Of a DNA stretch of 31,320 nt, positions 15,607 to 22,610 are shown in pieces. Numbering within the stretch: the first letter of the stretch is position 1; each line of letters begins with the position of its first letter. The notes below the pieces were generated by a model. That model ran no database searches. It saw only the letters and a program-made list of their open reading frames with translations, and had not been told where the DNA came from. Both the position numbers and the translations under genes were made by a program. Source of the DNA: Anaerotignum sp. (lineage in GTDB: Bacteria; Bacillota; Clostridia; Lachnospirales; Anaerotignaceae); NCBI GenBank assembly GCA_020024265.1, contig JAHHTW010000025.1, positions 1 to 31,320 of the forward strand, read 5' to 3'.

Positions 15607-15669
15607 TATAAACTGAAACGTTATATACAAGAATAAAAAATCAAAATATGTGAAATAGGGGGGAATCTC

Positions 15670-17664
15670 TTGAAAAAATATTGGCAATCCGCAGGACTGT
15701 ATGTTCTGATATTTTTAGTGATTTTAGTTGCATTGATGTTTAGCGGAAAAGGTATGCTGTCTGAAACGCAGGAAGTGAAAATCACAGCATACAGCGATTT
15801 GATTCGTGAATTGGACAAAGACACAGTAAAATCCATTGAAGTAACCAGAAGCAAAGATGTAGACGGCTACGGAACAGCAAGAGCCGTATTGGACGACGGC
15901 ACGGTCATTCAGGTGAATATTCCAAGTACAGAAGCCTTTATTGAAAAAGTGAATATGATGCCTGCACAGGGCAGCGATATCCAGATCGTCACACCGGATG
16001 TTAAGAAAGAAAGCATGCTTTCTGCAATACTGCCTTCTTTGGTTATGATGATTATTATGGTGATATTGTTTGTTGTACTCTTTGGCAGGATGCAGGGCGG
16101 CGGCGGAAAAATGGCGTCCTTTGGCAAGAGTAAGGCAAAAATGAATCTGGATGAAAACAACAAGGTAACATTCGATCATGTCGCAGGCTGTGACGAAGAA
16201 AAAGAAGAATTGGAAGAATTGGTACAGTTCTTGAAAAACCCCAAGAAGTTTACGGAATTGGGGGCAAGAATCCCCAAGGGCGTATTGCTGGTAGGCCCTC
16301 CCGGAACGGGTAAAACACTGCTGGCAAAGGCAGTGGCAGGCGAGGCAGGTGTACCGTTTTTCTCCATTTCCGGTTCCGATTTTGTAGAAATGTTTGTAGG
16401 TGTCGGCGCATCCCGTGTACGTGACTTGTTTGATCAGGCAAAGAAAAACGCACCCAGCATCGTATTTATCGACGAAATTGATGCCGTTGGCAGACGTAGA
16501 GGCGCAGGACTTGGCGGCGGACACGACGAAAGAGAACAAACGCTCAATCAGTTGCTGGTGGAAATGGATGGCTTTGGTATCAATGAAAGCGTCATCATCA
16601 TTGCGGCAACCAACAGAGCGGATATTCTGGACCCTGCACTGCTGCGTCCCGGTCGTTTTGACAGACAGGTATATGTCGGCAGACCGGATGTGAAGGGCAG
16701 AGAAGCCATTTTGAGAGTACATGCAAAGGGCAAACCATTGGCAGACGAGGTGGATTTACGGGTGGTTGCACAGACAACTGCAGGCTTTACCGGAGCAGAT
16801 CTTGCCAATCTCTTGAACGAAGCGGCATTGTTATCTGCAAGAGATAACAAAAAAGCCGTGGATATGGAAGCATTGCAAAAAGCGCTGATTAAGATTGGTG
16901 TGGGTACGGAGAAAAAGACACGTGTCATTTCCGAAAAAGAAAAATATATCACGGCATACCATGAAAGCGGTCATGCGATTTTGTTTGAGAAACTCAGCGA
17001 ACTTGATCCGGTACACAGCATCTCCATCATACCAACCGGTATGGCAGGCGGTTATACCATGCCTTTGCCCGGCGAGGATAAGATGTATATGACAAAGCTG
17101 TATATGGAACAGGAAATTGTCAGCCTGCTGGGCGGTCGTGCGGCAGAGGCGCTTGTGATCAAAGATATTACCACAGGTGCATCGAATGATATTGAGCGTG
17201 CAACCGCTATGGCACGTGGCATGGTGACACAGTATGGTATGAGTGAAATATTGGGTCCGATACAGTTTGGCGGGGACAGTAACGAGGTATTTATCGGCAG
17301 AGATTGGGGACATACACGCAATTACGGCGAAGCCGTGGCAACCACCATCGACGAAGAAGTAAAGCGTATTGTGACACATGCCTATGATGAAGCAATCCGC
17401 ATTTTGCAGGATAATATGGAAGTATTGCATGCGACTGCAAAAATTCTGGTGGAAAAAGAAAAGGTAACAGGCGATGAGTTCCGTAGGCTCTTTGATGAAA
17501 ATGTACGGGCAGAAATTCTGGGCTTGACAGCGACAGAGGAAGCTGAGGTACAGGTAGCAGAACAAAAGCAAACCGCTGCTGTTTCTTTGGACAAAACAAA
17601 TGCGGATCATGAAACCAACGAAAAAAATGAAACAGAGAAAGGGGAAAGCGAAGATGGAATTTAA
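15670..17664 (+). CDS. ftsH: ATP-dependent zinc metalloprotease FtsH, canonical copy
   Basis: 664 residues. TM helices at about 8-24 and 118-139. AAA+ domain: Walker A GPPGTGKT at 209-216, Walker B IVFIDE at 264-269, pore loop MFVGVGASRVRD, second region of homology with LLRPGRFDRQ, and the zinc site HESGH at 431-435. The C-terminal tail after about 620 is acidic and Gln/Glu-rich, as in many FtsH proteins. The start is TTG at 15670 behind a G-rich site (AGGGGGGA). By its consensus motifs this is the likelier orthologue of the standard Firmicute FtsH. Its last 11 bases overlap the downstream thioesterase start, indicating co-translation. In Bacillus ftsH follows hpt; here it is divergent from tilS-hpt with the USP-like gene between. 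Confidence 0.97.
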   Translation: MKKYWQSAGLYVLIFLVILVALMFSGKGMLSETQEVKITAYSDLIRELDKDTVKSIEVTRSKDVDGYGTARAVLDDGTVIQVNIPSTEAFIEKVNMMPAQGSDIQIVTPDVKKESMLSAILPSLVMMIIMVILFVVLFGRMQGGGGKMASFGKSKAKMNLDENNKVTFDHVAGCDEEKEELEELVQFLKNPKKFTELGARIPKGVLLVGPPGTGKTLLAKAVAGEAGVPFFSISGSDFVEMFVGVGASRVRDLFDQAKKNAPSIVFIDEIDAVGRRRGAGLGGGHDEREQTLNQLLVEMDGFGINESVIIIAATNRADILDPALLRPGRFDRQVYVGRPDVKGREAILRVHAKGKPLADEVDLRVVAQTTAGFTGADLANLLNEAALLSARDNKKAVDMEALQKALIKIGVGTEKKTRVISEKEKYITAYHESGHAILFEKLSELDPVHSISIIPTGMAGGYTMPLPGEDKMYMTKLYMEQEIVSLLGGRAAEALVIKDITTGASNDIERATAMARGMVTQYGMSEILGPIQFGGDSNEVFIGRDWGHTRNYGEAVATTIDEEVKRIVTHAYDEAIRILQDNMEVLHATAKILVEKEKVTGDEFRRLFDENVRAEILGLTATEEAEVQVAEQKQTAAVSLDKTNADHETNEKNETEKGESEDGI

Positions 17665-18055
17665 CAATATTGTACCCGGTATGTGCTATGAAAGAGAATA
17701 CATGGTAGAAGAAACAGATACAGCGGCACACTTTGGCAATGACAAGGTGCCTGTATTTGCTTCTCCCAAGCTGCTCTCTTGGATCGAAGGTACTGCAATC
17801 GGCACAGTAGCACCATTCCTGCCGGATGGTTGGGAAACGGTTGGTACGACATTTGATTTCAAGCATCTGGCTGCAACGCCTGTGGGCATGAAGGTACGTG
17901 TAGTGACAGAGCTGACAGAAGTGAAAGGCAAGCTGCTGACATTCAGCGTAAAGGCTTATGATGAAATTGACAAGATTTGTGAAGGTACACATGGACGTGC
18001 AATCATTGAACTGGATAAATTCTTAAGCCGTGTCAATGCAAAAGGCAAACAATAA
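17654..18055 (+). CDS. Hotdog-fold thioesterase (FlK-like)
   Basis: 133 residues. VFASPKLLSWIEGTA supplies the Glu-containing central helix, and TTFDFKHLAATPVGMKVRV is the family strand pattern with a conserved His. This matches the thioesterase family that includes fluoroacetyl-CoA thioesterase FlK. In anaerobes the real substrate is an unknown acyl-CoA; fluoroacetate specificity should not be assumed. ATG at 17654 follows AAAGGGGAAAG and overlaps the end of ftsH by 11 bases. A perfect hairpin terminator follows, so ftsH and this gene form a two-gene operon. Confidence 0.88.
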   Translation: MEFNNIVPGMCYEREYMVEETDTAAHFGNDKVPVFASPKLLSWIEGTAIGTVAPFLPDGWETVGTTFDFKHLAATPVGMKVRVVTELTEVKGKLLTFSVKAYDEIDKICEGTHGRAIIELDKFLSRVNAKGKQ

Positions 18056-18076
18056 GAACAGAGCGCATAAGGATGC

Positions 18077-18116
18077 TCAGAAACGTCAGGGAGATCCCTG
18101 ACGTTTCTGATTTTTT
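18077..18116 (+). terminator. Terminator of the ftsH-thioesterase operon
   Basis: A perfect 16-bp stem, TCAGAAACGTCAGGGA with its complement, a minimal loop, then six T. It stands directly before the birA ribosome site, so birA either has a hidden promoter here or relies on read-through. Confidence 0.93.
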
Positions 18117-18130
18117 GGAGGAAAACAGGT

Positions 18131-19102
18131 ATGTATCGTATTCTGGAGCTGCTGCGGCAGAGTGAGGACTATTTATCGGGAGAAGATATCGGAAAACGTC
18201 TGGAAGTATCCCGTGCGGCGGTATGGAAGGGCATCAAGAAGCTGCGTGAGGAGGGCTATGCCATTGAAGCAGTGACGCATCGGGGGTATCGTCTGGTGCA
18301 TCCGGAGGCGATGTACAATCAGGCAGAGATTGCAAATGGTATGCCAACAAAAATCATGGGGCAGCATGTACATTTTTATACAAGCATTGATACCACAAAT
18401 AACCGTGCCAGAGAGCTGGCACACGAAGGCGCACCGGAAGGTACATTGGTTGTGGCGGAAACACAAACTGCCGGACGTGGCAGACGTGGCAGAGTATGGG
18501 AGTCGGCAGAGGGTAGCGGGATTTGGATGAGTCTGGTACTCAGACCGGAAATCATGCCTGCACAAGCATCTGTATTGACACTGCTTTGCGGTTTGGCAGT
18601 TGCGGAAGCATTGGAGGAGGAAACAGGGCTTTTGCCACAAATCAAATGGCCCAACGATGTTTTGATAAATGGCAAGAAGGTTGTCGGGATATTGACAGAA
18701 ATGGATTGCGAAATGACACAGGTGCATTTTGTCATTCCGGGTATCGGTATCAATGTCAATACAAAGGAATTTCCGCCGGAGCTTGCGGATATTGCGACAT
18801 CCCTGTATTTGGAAAGTGGAAAGAGTTTTTCCAGAAGCAGATTGGTACATGCCGTAATGGCAAAGATCGAAAAGCATTATATGGAATTTCTACATACAAA
18901 GAGTTTTGCTGTATTGCTTGTGGCATATCGTAAACGTTGTATGACGCTGGGGAAGGAAGTAGAGGTGCGTGGGACAAAGACATTTTTGGCACAGGCGCTG
19001 GATGTGACAGAGGGCGGAGAGCTTTTGGTACGCAATTTGTCCAATGACAAAGAAGAAATTGTATACTCAGGAGAGGTATCCATTCGAGGAGTGAAGGTAT
19101 GA
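18131..19102 (+). CDS. birA: Biotin--[acetyl-CoA-carboxylase] ligase / biotin operon repressor
   Basis: 323 residues. The N-terminal winged HTH (about 1-60, SGEDIGKRLEVSRAAVWKGI) shows the DNA-binding class II form. The catalytic domain has the biotinyl-AMP loop GRGRRGR at 115-121, KWPND at 172-176 and the GKKVVGIL strand with the catalytic Lys near 183. The C-terminal SH3-like domain ends GEVSIRGVKV. It charges biotin carboxyl carrier proteins and represses biotin genes when holding biotinyl-AMP. GGAGG nine bases upstream supports the ATG. The DUF6145 gene overlaps its stop by four bases. No biotin gene lies in the window. Confidence 0.96.
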   Translation: MYRILELLRQSEDYLSGEDIGKRLEVSRAAVWKGIKKLREEGYAIEAVTHRGYRLVHPEAMYNQAEIANGMPTKIMGQHVHFYTSIDTTNNRARELAHEGAPEGTLVVAETQTAGRGRRGRVWESAEGSGIWMSLVLRPEIMPAQASVLTLLCGLAVAEALEEETGLLPQIKWPNDVLINGKKVVGILTEMDCEMTQVHFVIPGIGINVNTKEFPPELADIATSLYLESGKSFSRSRLVHAVMAKIEKHYMEFLHTKSFAVLLVAYRKRCMTLGKEVEVRGTKTFLAQALDVTEGGELLVRNLSNDKEEIVYSGEVSIRGVKV

Positions 19103-19482
19103 CGGAAAAGAAAATATTGGCAGCAGCAAATGCACAGGAACAAAAATATTATTTGGAGCCGGAGTTCTCCGCTTTGCCGGATGCCATACAGGAAGAAATC
19201 CGCATGATTTGCATACTGCTTGCGCAAAAGCTGAATTGTACGTTTCTCATGGGCTTTGCAGAGGGCGCATTGTATTTTGAAACCATACGCAATGCCGATG
19301 ATTGTGATTTTGACGATATTGGTGCAGAGCTGGAAATCAAGCGTGTACAGCGGCAGCAGAAAGAACTTTTGCGTGCCATTGAGCTTTGGTATGCAGTATA
19401 TTTTACAAAAGATGGAGAAAAAATCAAAGAAGAATTATTGCATCAGGCAGATTTGGCAAATGATACAAAACAAAACGGATAA
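19099..19482 (+). CDS. DUF6145 family protein
   Basis: 127 residues. The pattern EQKYYLEPEFSALPDAIQEEIRMICILLAQ, then a beta-rich stretch and FDDIGAELEIKRVQRQQKELLRAIELWYAVYF, matches my memory of the clostridial DUF6145 family. It is a small cytoplasmic protein with no known function. The ATG overlaps the birA stop as ATGA, so translation is coupled. No terminator follows. The next 60 bases are very AT-rich and hold a promoter. Confidence 0.85.
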   Translation: MTEKKILAAANAQEQKYYLEPEFSALPDAIQEEIRMICILLAQKLNCTFLMGFAEGALYFETIRNADDCDFDDIGAELEIKRVQRQQKELLRAIELWYAVYFTKDGEKIKEELLHQADLANDTKQNG

Positions 19483-19520
19483 CTTTGTATAAAAAATAAC
19501 AAAAAAATAGAAAAAAATGA

Positions 19521-19548
19521 TTGTAATAATCTGATTTGCTGTTATAAT
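19521..19548 (+). promoter_or_regulatory. Promoter ahead of the truncated ECF transporter gene
   Basis: TTGTAA, 16 bases, then a perfect TATAAT at 19543-19548. The first in-frame ATG of the following ORF (19547) lies inside this -10 and so cannot be used from this promoter. Confidence 0.65.
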
Positions 19549-20014
19549 GTATTTGGTCAGTAAAGTGAAGTGTCATACATTGATGTCATGCTGTGGGTGG
19601 CAGATATACAATGGCGGGACTGCACCCAGTACATTTACCGCAATGCTCATGAGCATCAATCCGTTTTATACATTTCTGGTATGCGTACCAAGCAGAATGT
19701 TGATGGGTTGGTTGACAGGGGTGGTATTCCGCTTGGTATACAAAGCAGATCGTAGCAAAACAGTAAGCTATTTTGTAGGCGGATTCAGTGCAGCATTTTT
19801 GAATACCGTATTCTTTATGGGTATGCTGCTCATCTGTTTTTGGAATACAGAATATATCCAAAGCATGAATCAGGGACTTGGCGACCTCAATCCCTTGTTC
19901 TTTGTTTGTGCCTTTGTTGGGCTAAACGGAGTTTTGGAAATGTCTGCAAGCTGTATTGTGGGTGGTCTGGTTTCCAAAGCGGTCAATAAAAGTATTCATA
20001 AAAAACGTGTATAA
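19547..20014 (+). pseudogene. ECF transporter S component, N-terminally truncated
   Basis: The open frame from about 19600 on (INPFYTFLVCVPSRMLMGWLTG, YFVGGFSAAFLNTVFFMGML, FVGLNGVLEMSASCIVGGLVSK) matches the C-terminal two thirds of clostridial energy-coupling-factor S components, with about three TM segments. Such S components capture a vitamin and pair with a shared EcfAAT module; beside coaX a pantothenate role is tempting but unproven. Family members start about 80-90 residues earlier with several TM helices, and there is no room for them: a promoter ends at 19548 and DUF6145 ends at 19482. No ribosome site precedes any in-frame start (GTG 19565, ATG 19583). Most likely a 5' deletion has made it non-functional, although the remaining frame is intact. 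Confidence 0.65.
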
Positions 20015-20058
20015 TCCGGCAGTACCAAAAGGAACAGATACGGCAGGAATGTCTTTAC

Positions 20059-20090
20059 AAAAAGGTGTCGATGGTGTCGGCACCTTTTTT
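20059..20090 (+). terminator. Terminator between the ECF remnant and the coaX pair
   Basis: GGTGTCG and CGGCACC pair (one G-U), extended by A-T pairs, with loop ATGGTGT and a T6 tail. It stands about 45 bases before the first coaX start. Confidence 0.8.
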
Positions 20091-20133
20091 CAAATATGTG
20101 CTATGTAGCAACAATAGAAGGAGAAAGAGAAAC

Positions 20134-20910
20134 ATGATACTCGTCATAGATGTAAGCAATATCAATACCATACTGGGGGTATTTGAAGGCGAAAAGCTGG
20201 TGGGAAACTGGAGGCTCTCTACACTCGGTAATCGTACTTCTGATGAAACCGGTATGCTGTTGCGGATGTTGTTCGTACATTCCGGTATGGAAATCAAGGA
20301 TATTGATGCGGTCGTGGTATCGTCTGTAGTGCCAAATGTGATGTATTCTATGCTCAATGGAATACGCAAATATCTGAAGCAGGAGCCTATGGTGGTGCGT
20401 GCCGGCATGAAAACGGGCATCAATCTGCGTATGGAGAACCCGAAGGAAATGGGTACAGACCGGATCATCAATTTGATGGCAGCACAAGAGCTATATGGTG
20501 GGCCTGCAATCGTCATTGATTACAGTACGGCGACCACATTTGATGTCATTGATGCAAATGGTGTATTTTTGACAGGACTTACAGCGCCTGGTATGCAGGT
20601 TTGTGCGGATGCATTGACGCAGAGAGCGGCACAGCTGCCGAAAATCGAAATCAAATGCCCAGAAAGCCTGATTACAAAAAATACCGTGGACAGCATACAG
20701 GCAGGCTTGGTGATCAGCCATATTGGGGAAACCATTTATTTGATTGAACAAATCAAGCAGGAACTGGATATGCCGGAGCTTAAGGTGATCGCAACCGGTG
20801 GTCTTGGTAAAGTCATTGATGAGAAAGAAGAAATCTTTGATGTGTATGATCCGGTATTGGCATTACAGGGCTTACGCTTGATTTATGAAAAGAACAGGCA
20901 TAGAAGATAG
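20134..20910 (+). CDS. coaX: Type III pantothenate kinase paralogue with altered nucleotide-binding loops
   Basis: 258 residues, full length. CoaX phosphorylates pantothenate, the first step of CoA synthesis, as a homodimer of ASKHA fold. The three acidic residues of the active site are kept (Asp6, Asp109 in GTDRI, Asp129). However, the canonical DVGNTN loop is DVSNIN (Gly8 to Ser, Thr10 to Ile), GADR is GTDR, and DFGTATT is DYSTATT (Gly131 to Ser). The paralogue immediately downstream has DVGNTN, GADR and DYGTANT. This copy may therefore be weak, regulatory or a partner subunit. ATG at 20134 follows AAGGAGAAAG; longer in-frame starts run into the terminator. No clear promoter lies between that terminator and the gene. 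Confidence 0.9.
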   Translation: MILVIDVSNINTILGVFEGEKLVGNWRLSTLGNRTSDETGMLLRMLFVHSGMEIKDIDAVVVSSVVPNVMYSMLNGIRKYLKQEPMVVRAGMKTGINLRMENPKEMGTDRIINLMAAQELYGGPAIVIDYSTATTFDVIDANGVFLTGLTAPGMQVCADALTQRAAQLPKIEIKCPESLITKNTVDSIQAGLVISHIGETIYLIEQIKQELDMPELKVIATGGLGKVIDEKEEIFDVYDPVLALQGLRLIYEKNRHRR

Positions 20911-20925
20911 GGAGGTAATTTTTAC

Positions 20926-21693
20926 ATGCTTTTGGTCATAGATGTTGGTAACACCAATTATGTATTGGGGGTATACCGTGGAGAAAAGCTCATCAAATGC
21001 TGGCGTATGGCAACAGCCGGTGTACGTACTGCGGATGAAACGGGTATTTTTATCCACTCTCTATTTGATGCTTCGGATGTCAAGGCAAGCAGTATTGAGG
21101 CGGTTATCATTTCTTCTGTTGTACCGGATATTATGTATTCTCTTTCTCAGGGTATTCGTAAATATTTCAATATTGAACCGATGATTGTCAGTGTGGGGAT
21201 GAAAACGGGTATTTCCATCCGCAGGGATAACCCGAAGGGGGTAGGTGCAGACCGTATTGTCAATCTGGTTGCAGCCAACGAGATTTATGGCGGGCCTGCT
21301 GTGGTCATTGATTATGGTACAGCCAATACATTTGATGTAATCAATGACAGGTCGGAGTTTATCACAGGATTGATTACGCCGGGCATTTCCATCTGTGCAG
21401 ACGCACTGACACAAAGGGCGGCACAGCTGCCTAAGATTGAGATCAAAAAGCCCAAAACCATTATTGCAAAGAATACGGTAGACAGCATACAAGCTGGTTT
21501 GGTATTGGGGCATATTGGGCAGACCATATATATCATTGAACGGCTCAAGGATGAGTTGGAAATGCCGGATATGAAGGTGATTGCAACCGGTGGCTTGGCA
21601 CGTGTGATTGATCCGAACAAAAAGATATTTGATATTTTAGACCCTGTGCTGACGCTCAAGGGGTTAAAGATATTGTACGAGAAAAATGCGTAA
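20926..21693 (+). CDS. coaX: Type III pantothenate kinase
   Basis: 255 residues. It has intact DVGNTN at 6-11, GVGADRIVN at 106-113 and DYGTA at 129-133, with the later ITPGISICADALTQRAAQLP and VIATGGLA motifs. Position 134 is Asn where the family and the upstream copy have Thr. It is the better candidate for the active pantothenate kinase. It is co-directional with the first copy, 15 bases apart, with GGGAGG ten bases upstream. The two align without gaps over most of their length and are clearly a tandem duplication that has since diverged. The gene runs straight into a GC-rich repeat array at its stop codon. Confidence 0.95.
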   Translation: MLLVIDVGNTNYVLGVYRGEKLIKCWRMATAGVRTADETGIFIHSLFDASDVKASSIEAVIISSVVPDIMYSLSQGIRKYFNIEPMIVSVGMKTGISIRRDNPKGVGADRIVNLVAANEIYGGPAVVIDYGTANTFDVINDRSEFITGLITPGISICADALTQRAAQLPKIEIKKPKTIIAKNTVDSIQAGLVLGHIGQTIYIIERLKDELEMPDMKVIATGGLARVIDPNKKIFDILDPVLTLKGLKILYEKNA

Positions 21694-22320
21694 GACCTTG
21701 GGGCTCTGCCCCAACACCCCGCAAGGGGCTTCACCCCTTGACCCATTCTTTGGGGCTCTGCCCCAAACCCCGAAGGGGAGGATACATGGGACAGGTGAAG
21801 CGGAGAGCAAAGGAGTTGTGCGGAAAGACCTTGGGGCTCTGCCCCAAGCCCTGCAAGGGGCTTCACCCCTTGACCCATTATTTGGGGCTCTGCCCCAACA
21901 CCCCGCAAGGGGTTTCACCCCTTGACCCATTATTTGGGGCTCTGCCCCAAACCCCGAAGGGGAGGATACATGGGACAGGTGAGGGGAGAGCAAAGGGGTT
22001 GTCTGGAAAGACCTTGGGACGCTGTCCCAAGCCCTGCAAGGGGCTTCACCCCTTGACCATTCTTTGGGGGCGATGCCCCAAGCCCCAAGGAGGGGGTATG
22101 GGGAAAGGCGGGAGCGAGAGAAAAGGGTTTGGCTAAGAAAGACCTTGGGGCTCTGCCCCAACACCCTGCAAGGGGTTTCACCCCTTGACCCATTCTTTGG
22201 GGCGATGCCCCAAGCCCCAAGGAGGGAGTATGGGGAAAGGTGGGAGCGAGAGAAAAGGGTTTGGCTAAGAAAGACCTTGGGACGCTGTCCCAAGCCCTGC
22301 AAGCTTTTGAAAAAGCTTGA
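21693..22320 (+). repeat. Array of GC-rich hairpin repeats (five units, about 132-bp period)
   Basis: The motif AGACCTTGGG starts units at 21693, 21826, 22009, 22140 and 22272: spacings 133, 183, 131 and 132 (the long one holds an extra block of about 50 bases). Units carry hairpins TTGGGGC-TCT-GCCCCAA and AAGGGG-CTTCA-CCCCTT, a second TTGGGGC/GCCCCAA hairpin and often ACCCCGAAGGGG. Linkers come in two classes: units 1-2 share AGGATACATGGGACAGGTGA, and units 3-4 share GGGAGCGAGAGAAAAGGGTT. The last unit breaks off at AAGCTTTTGAAAAAGCTT. A separate hairpin GCAGTGTTTC/GAAACACTGC lies at 22335-22357. No T-runs follow the repeats. ORFs running through this block reflect the repeats and are not genes. 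Confidence 0.93.
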
Positions 22321-22489
22321 GCAAAACTTTGATTGCAGTGTTTCTTTGAAACACTGCATAAGGGGAAGCAGATAAAGAGAGAGAAAAGGGTTCGGGTGGA
22401 AAGAACTTGGAAGGTTTTTCGCATCCCTGCACTTTGCATATACGACATGCATTTTCTCTGTTTTCCCCAGTTCATATCCATACTTGCAC

Positions 22490-22527
22490 AAAAAAAGACC
22501 TTAGGGCATGCCCTGAGGTCTTTTTTT
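22490..22527. terminator. Bidirectional terminator between coaX and ychF
   Basis: GACCTTAGGGC and GCCCTGAGGTC form an 11-bp stem (one G-U) with A7 and T7 on the two sides. Its AGACCTT-GGGC text closely resembles the opening of the neighbouring repeat units (AGACCTTGGGGC). Confidence 0.92.
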
Positions 22528-22532
22528 ATCAT

Positions 22533-22605
22533 GGGTCAAGGGACGGAGTCCCTTGCGGGGTGTTGGGGCAGAGCCCCAAGGTCTGTATGCAGAGCCCCAA
22601 GGTCT
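22533..22605 (-). repeat. Inverted copy of the hairpin repeat at the ychF 3' end
   Basis: Read on the minus strand, AGACCTTGGGGCTCT occurs twice (a stub, then a fuller unit continuing GCCCCAACACCCCGC, AAGGGACTCCGTCCCTT, GACCC). This is the same unit as in the plus-strand array but in opposite orientation, beginning a few bases after the ychF stop. In the inner hairpin both arms have changed together (AAGGGACTCCGTCCCTT), which keeps the pairing. Confidence 0.9.
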
Positions 22606-22610
22606 TGCTC

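Noticed and set aside
21664..22491. Long frames on both strands through the GC-rich repeats (up to 275 codons).
   Set aside because: They owe their length to repetition of GC-rich hairpins lacking AT-rich stop codons, and several mutually exclusive frames are open. Not genes.
21693..22605. CRISPR array.
   Set aside because: Units are 130 bp or longer, made of hairpins with related linkers, not short repeats with unique spacers, and no cas gene is present.
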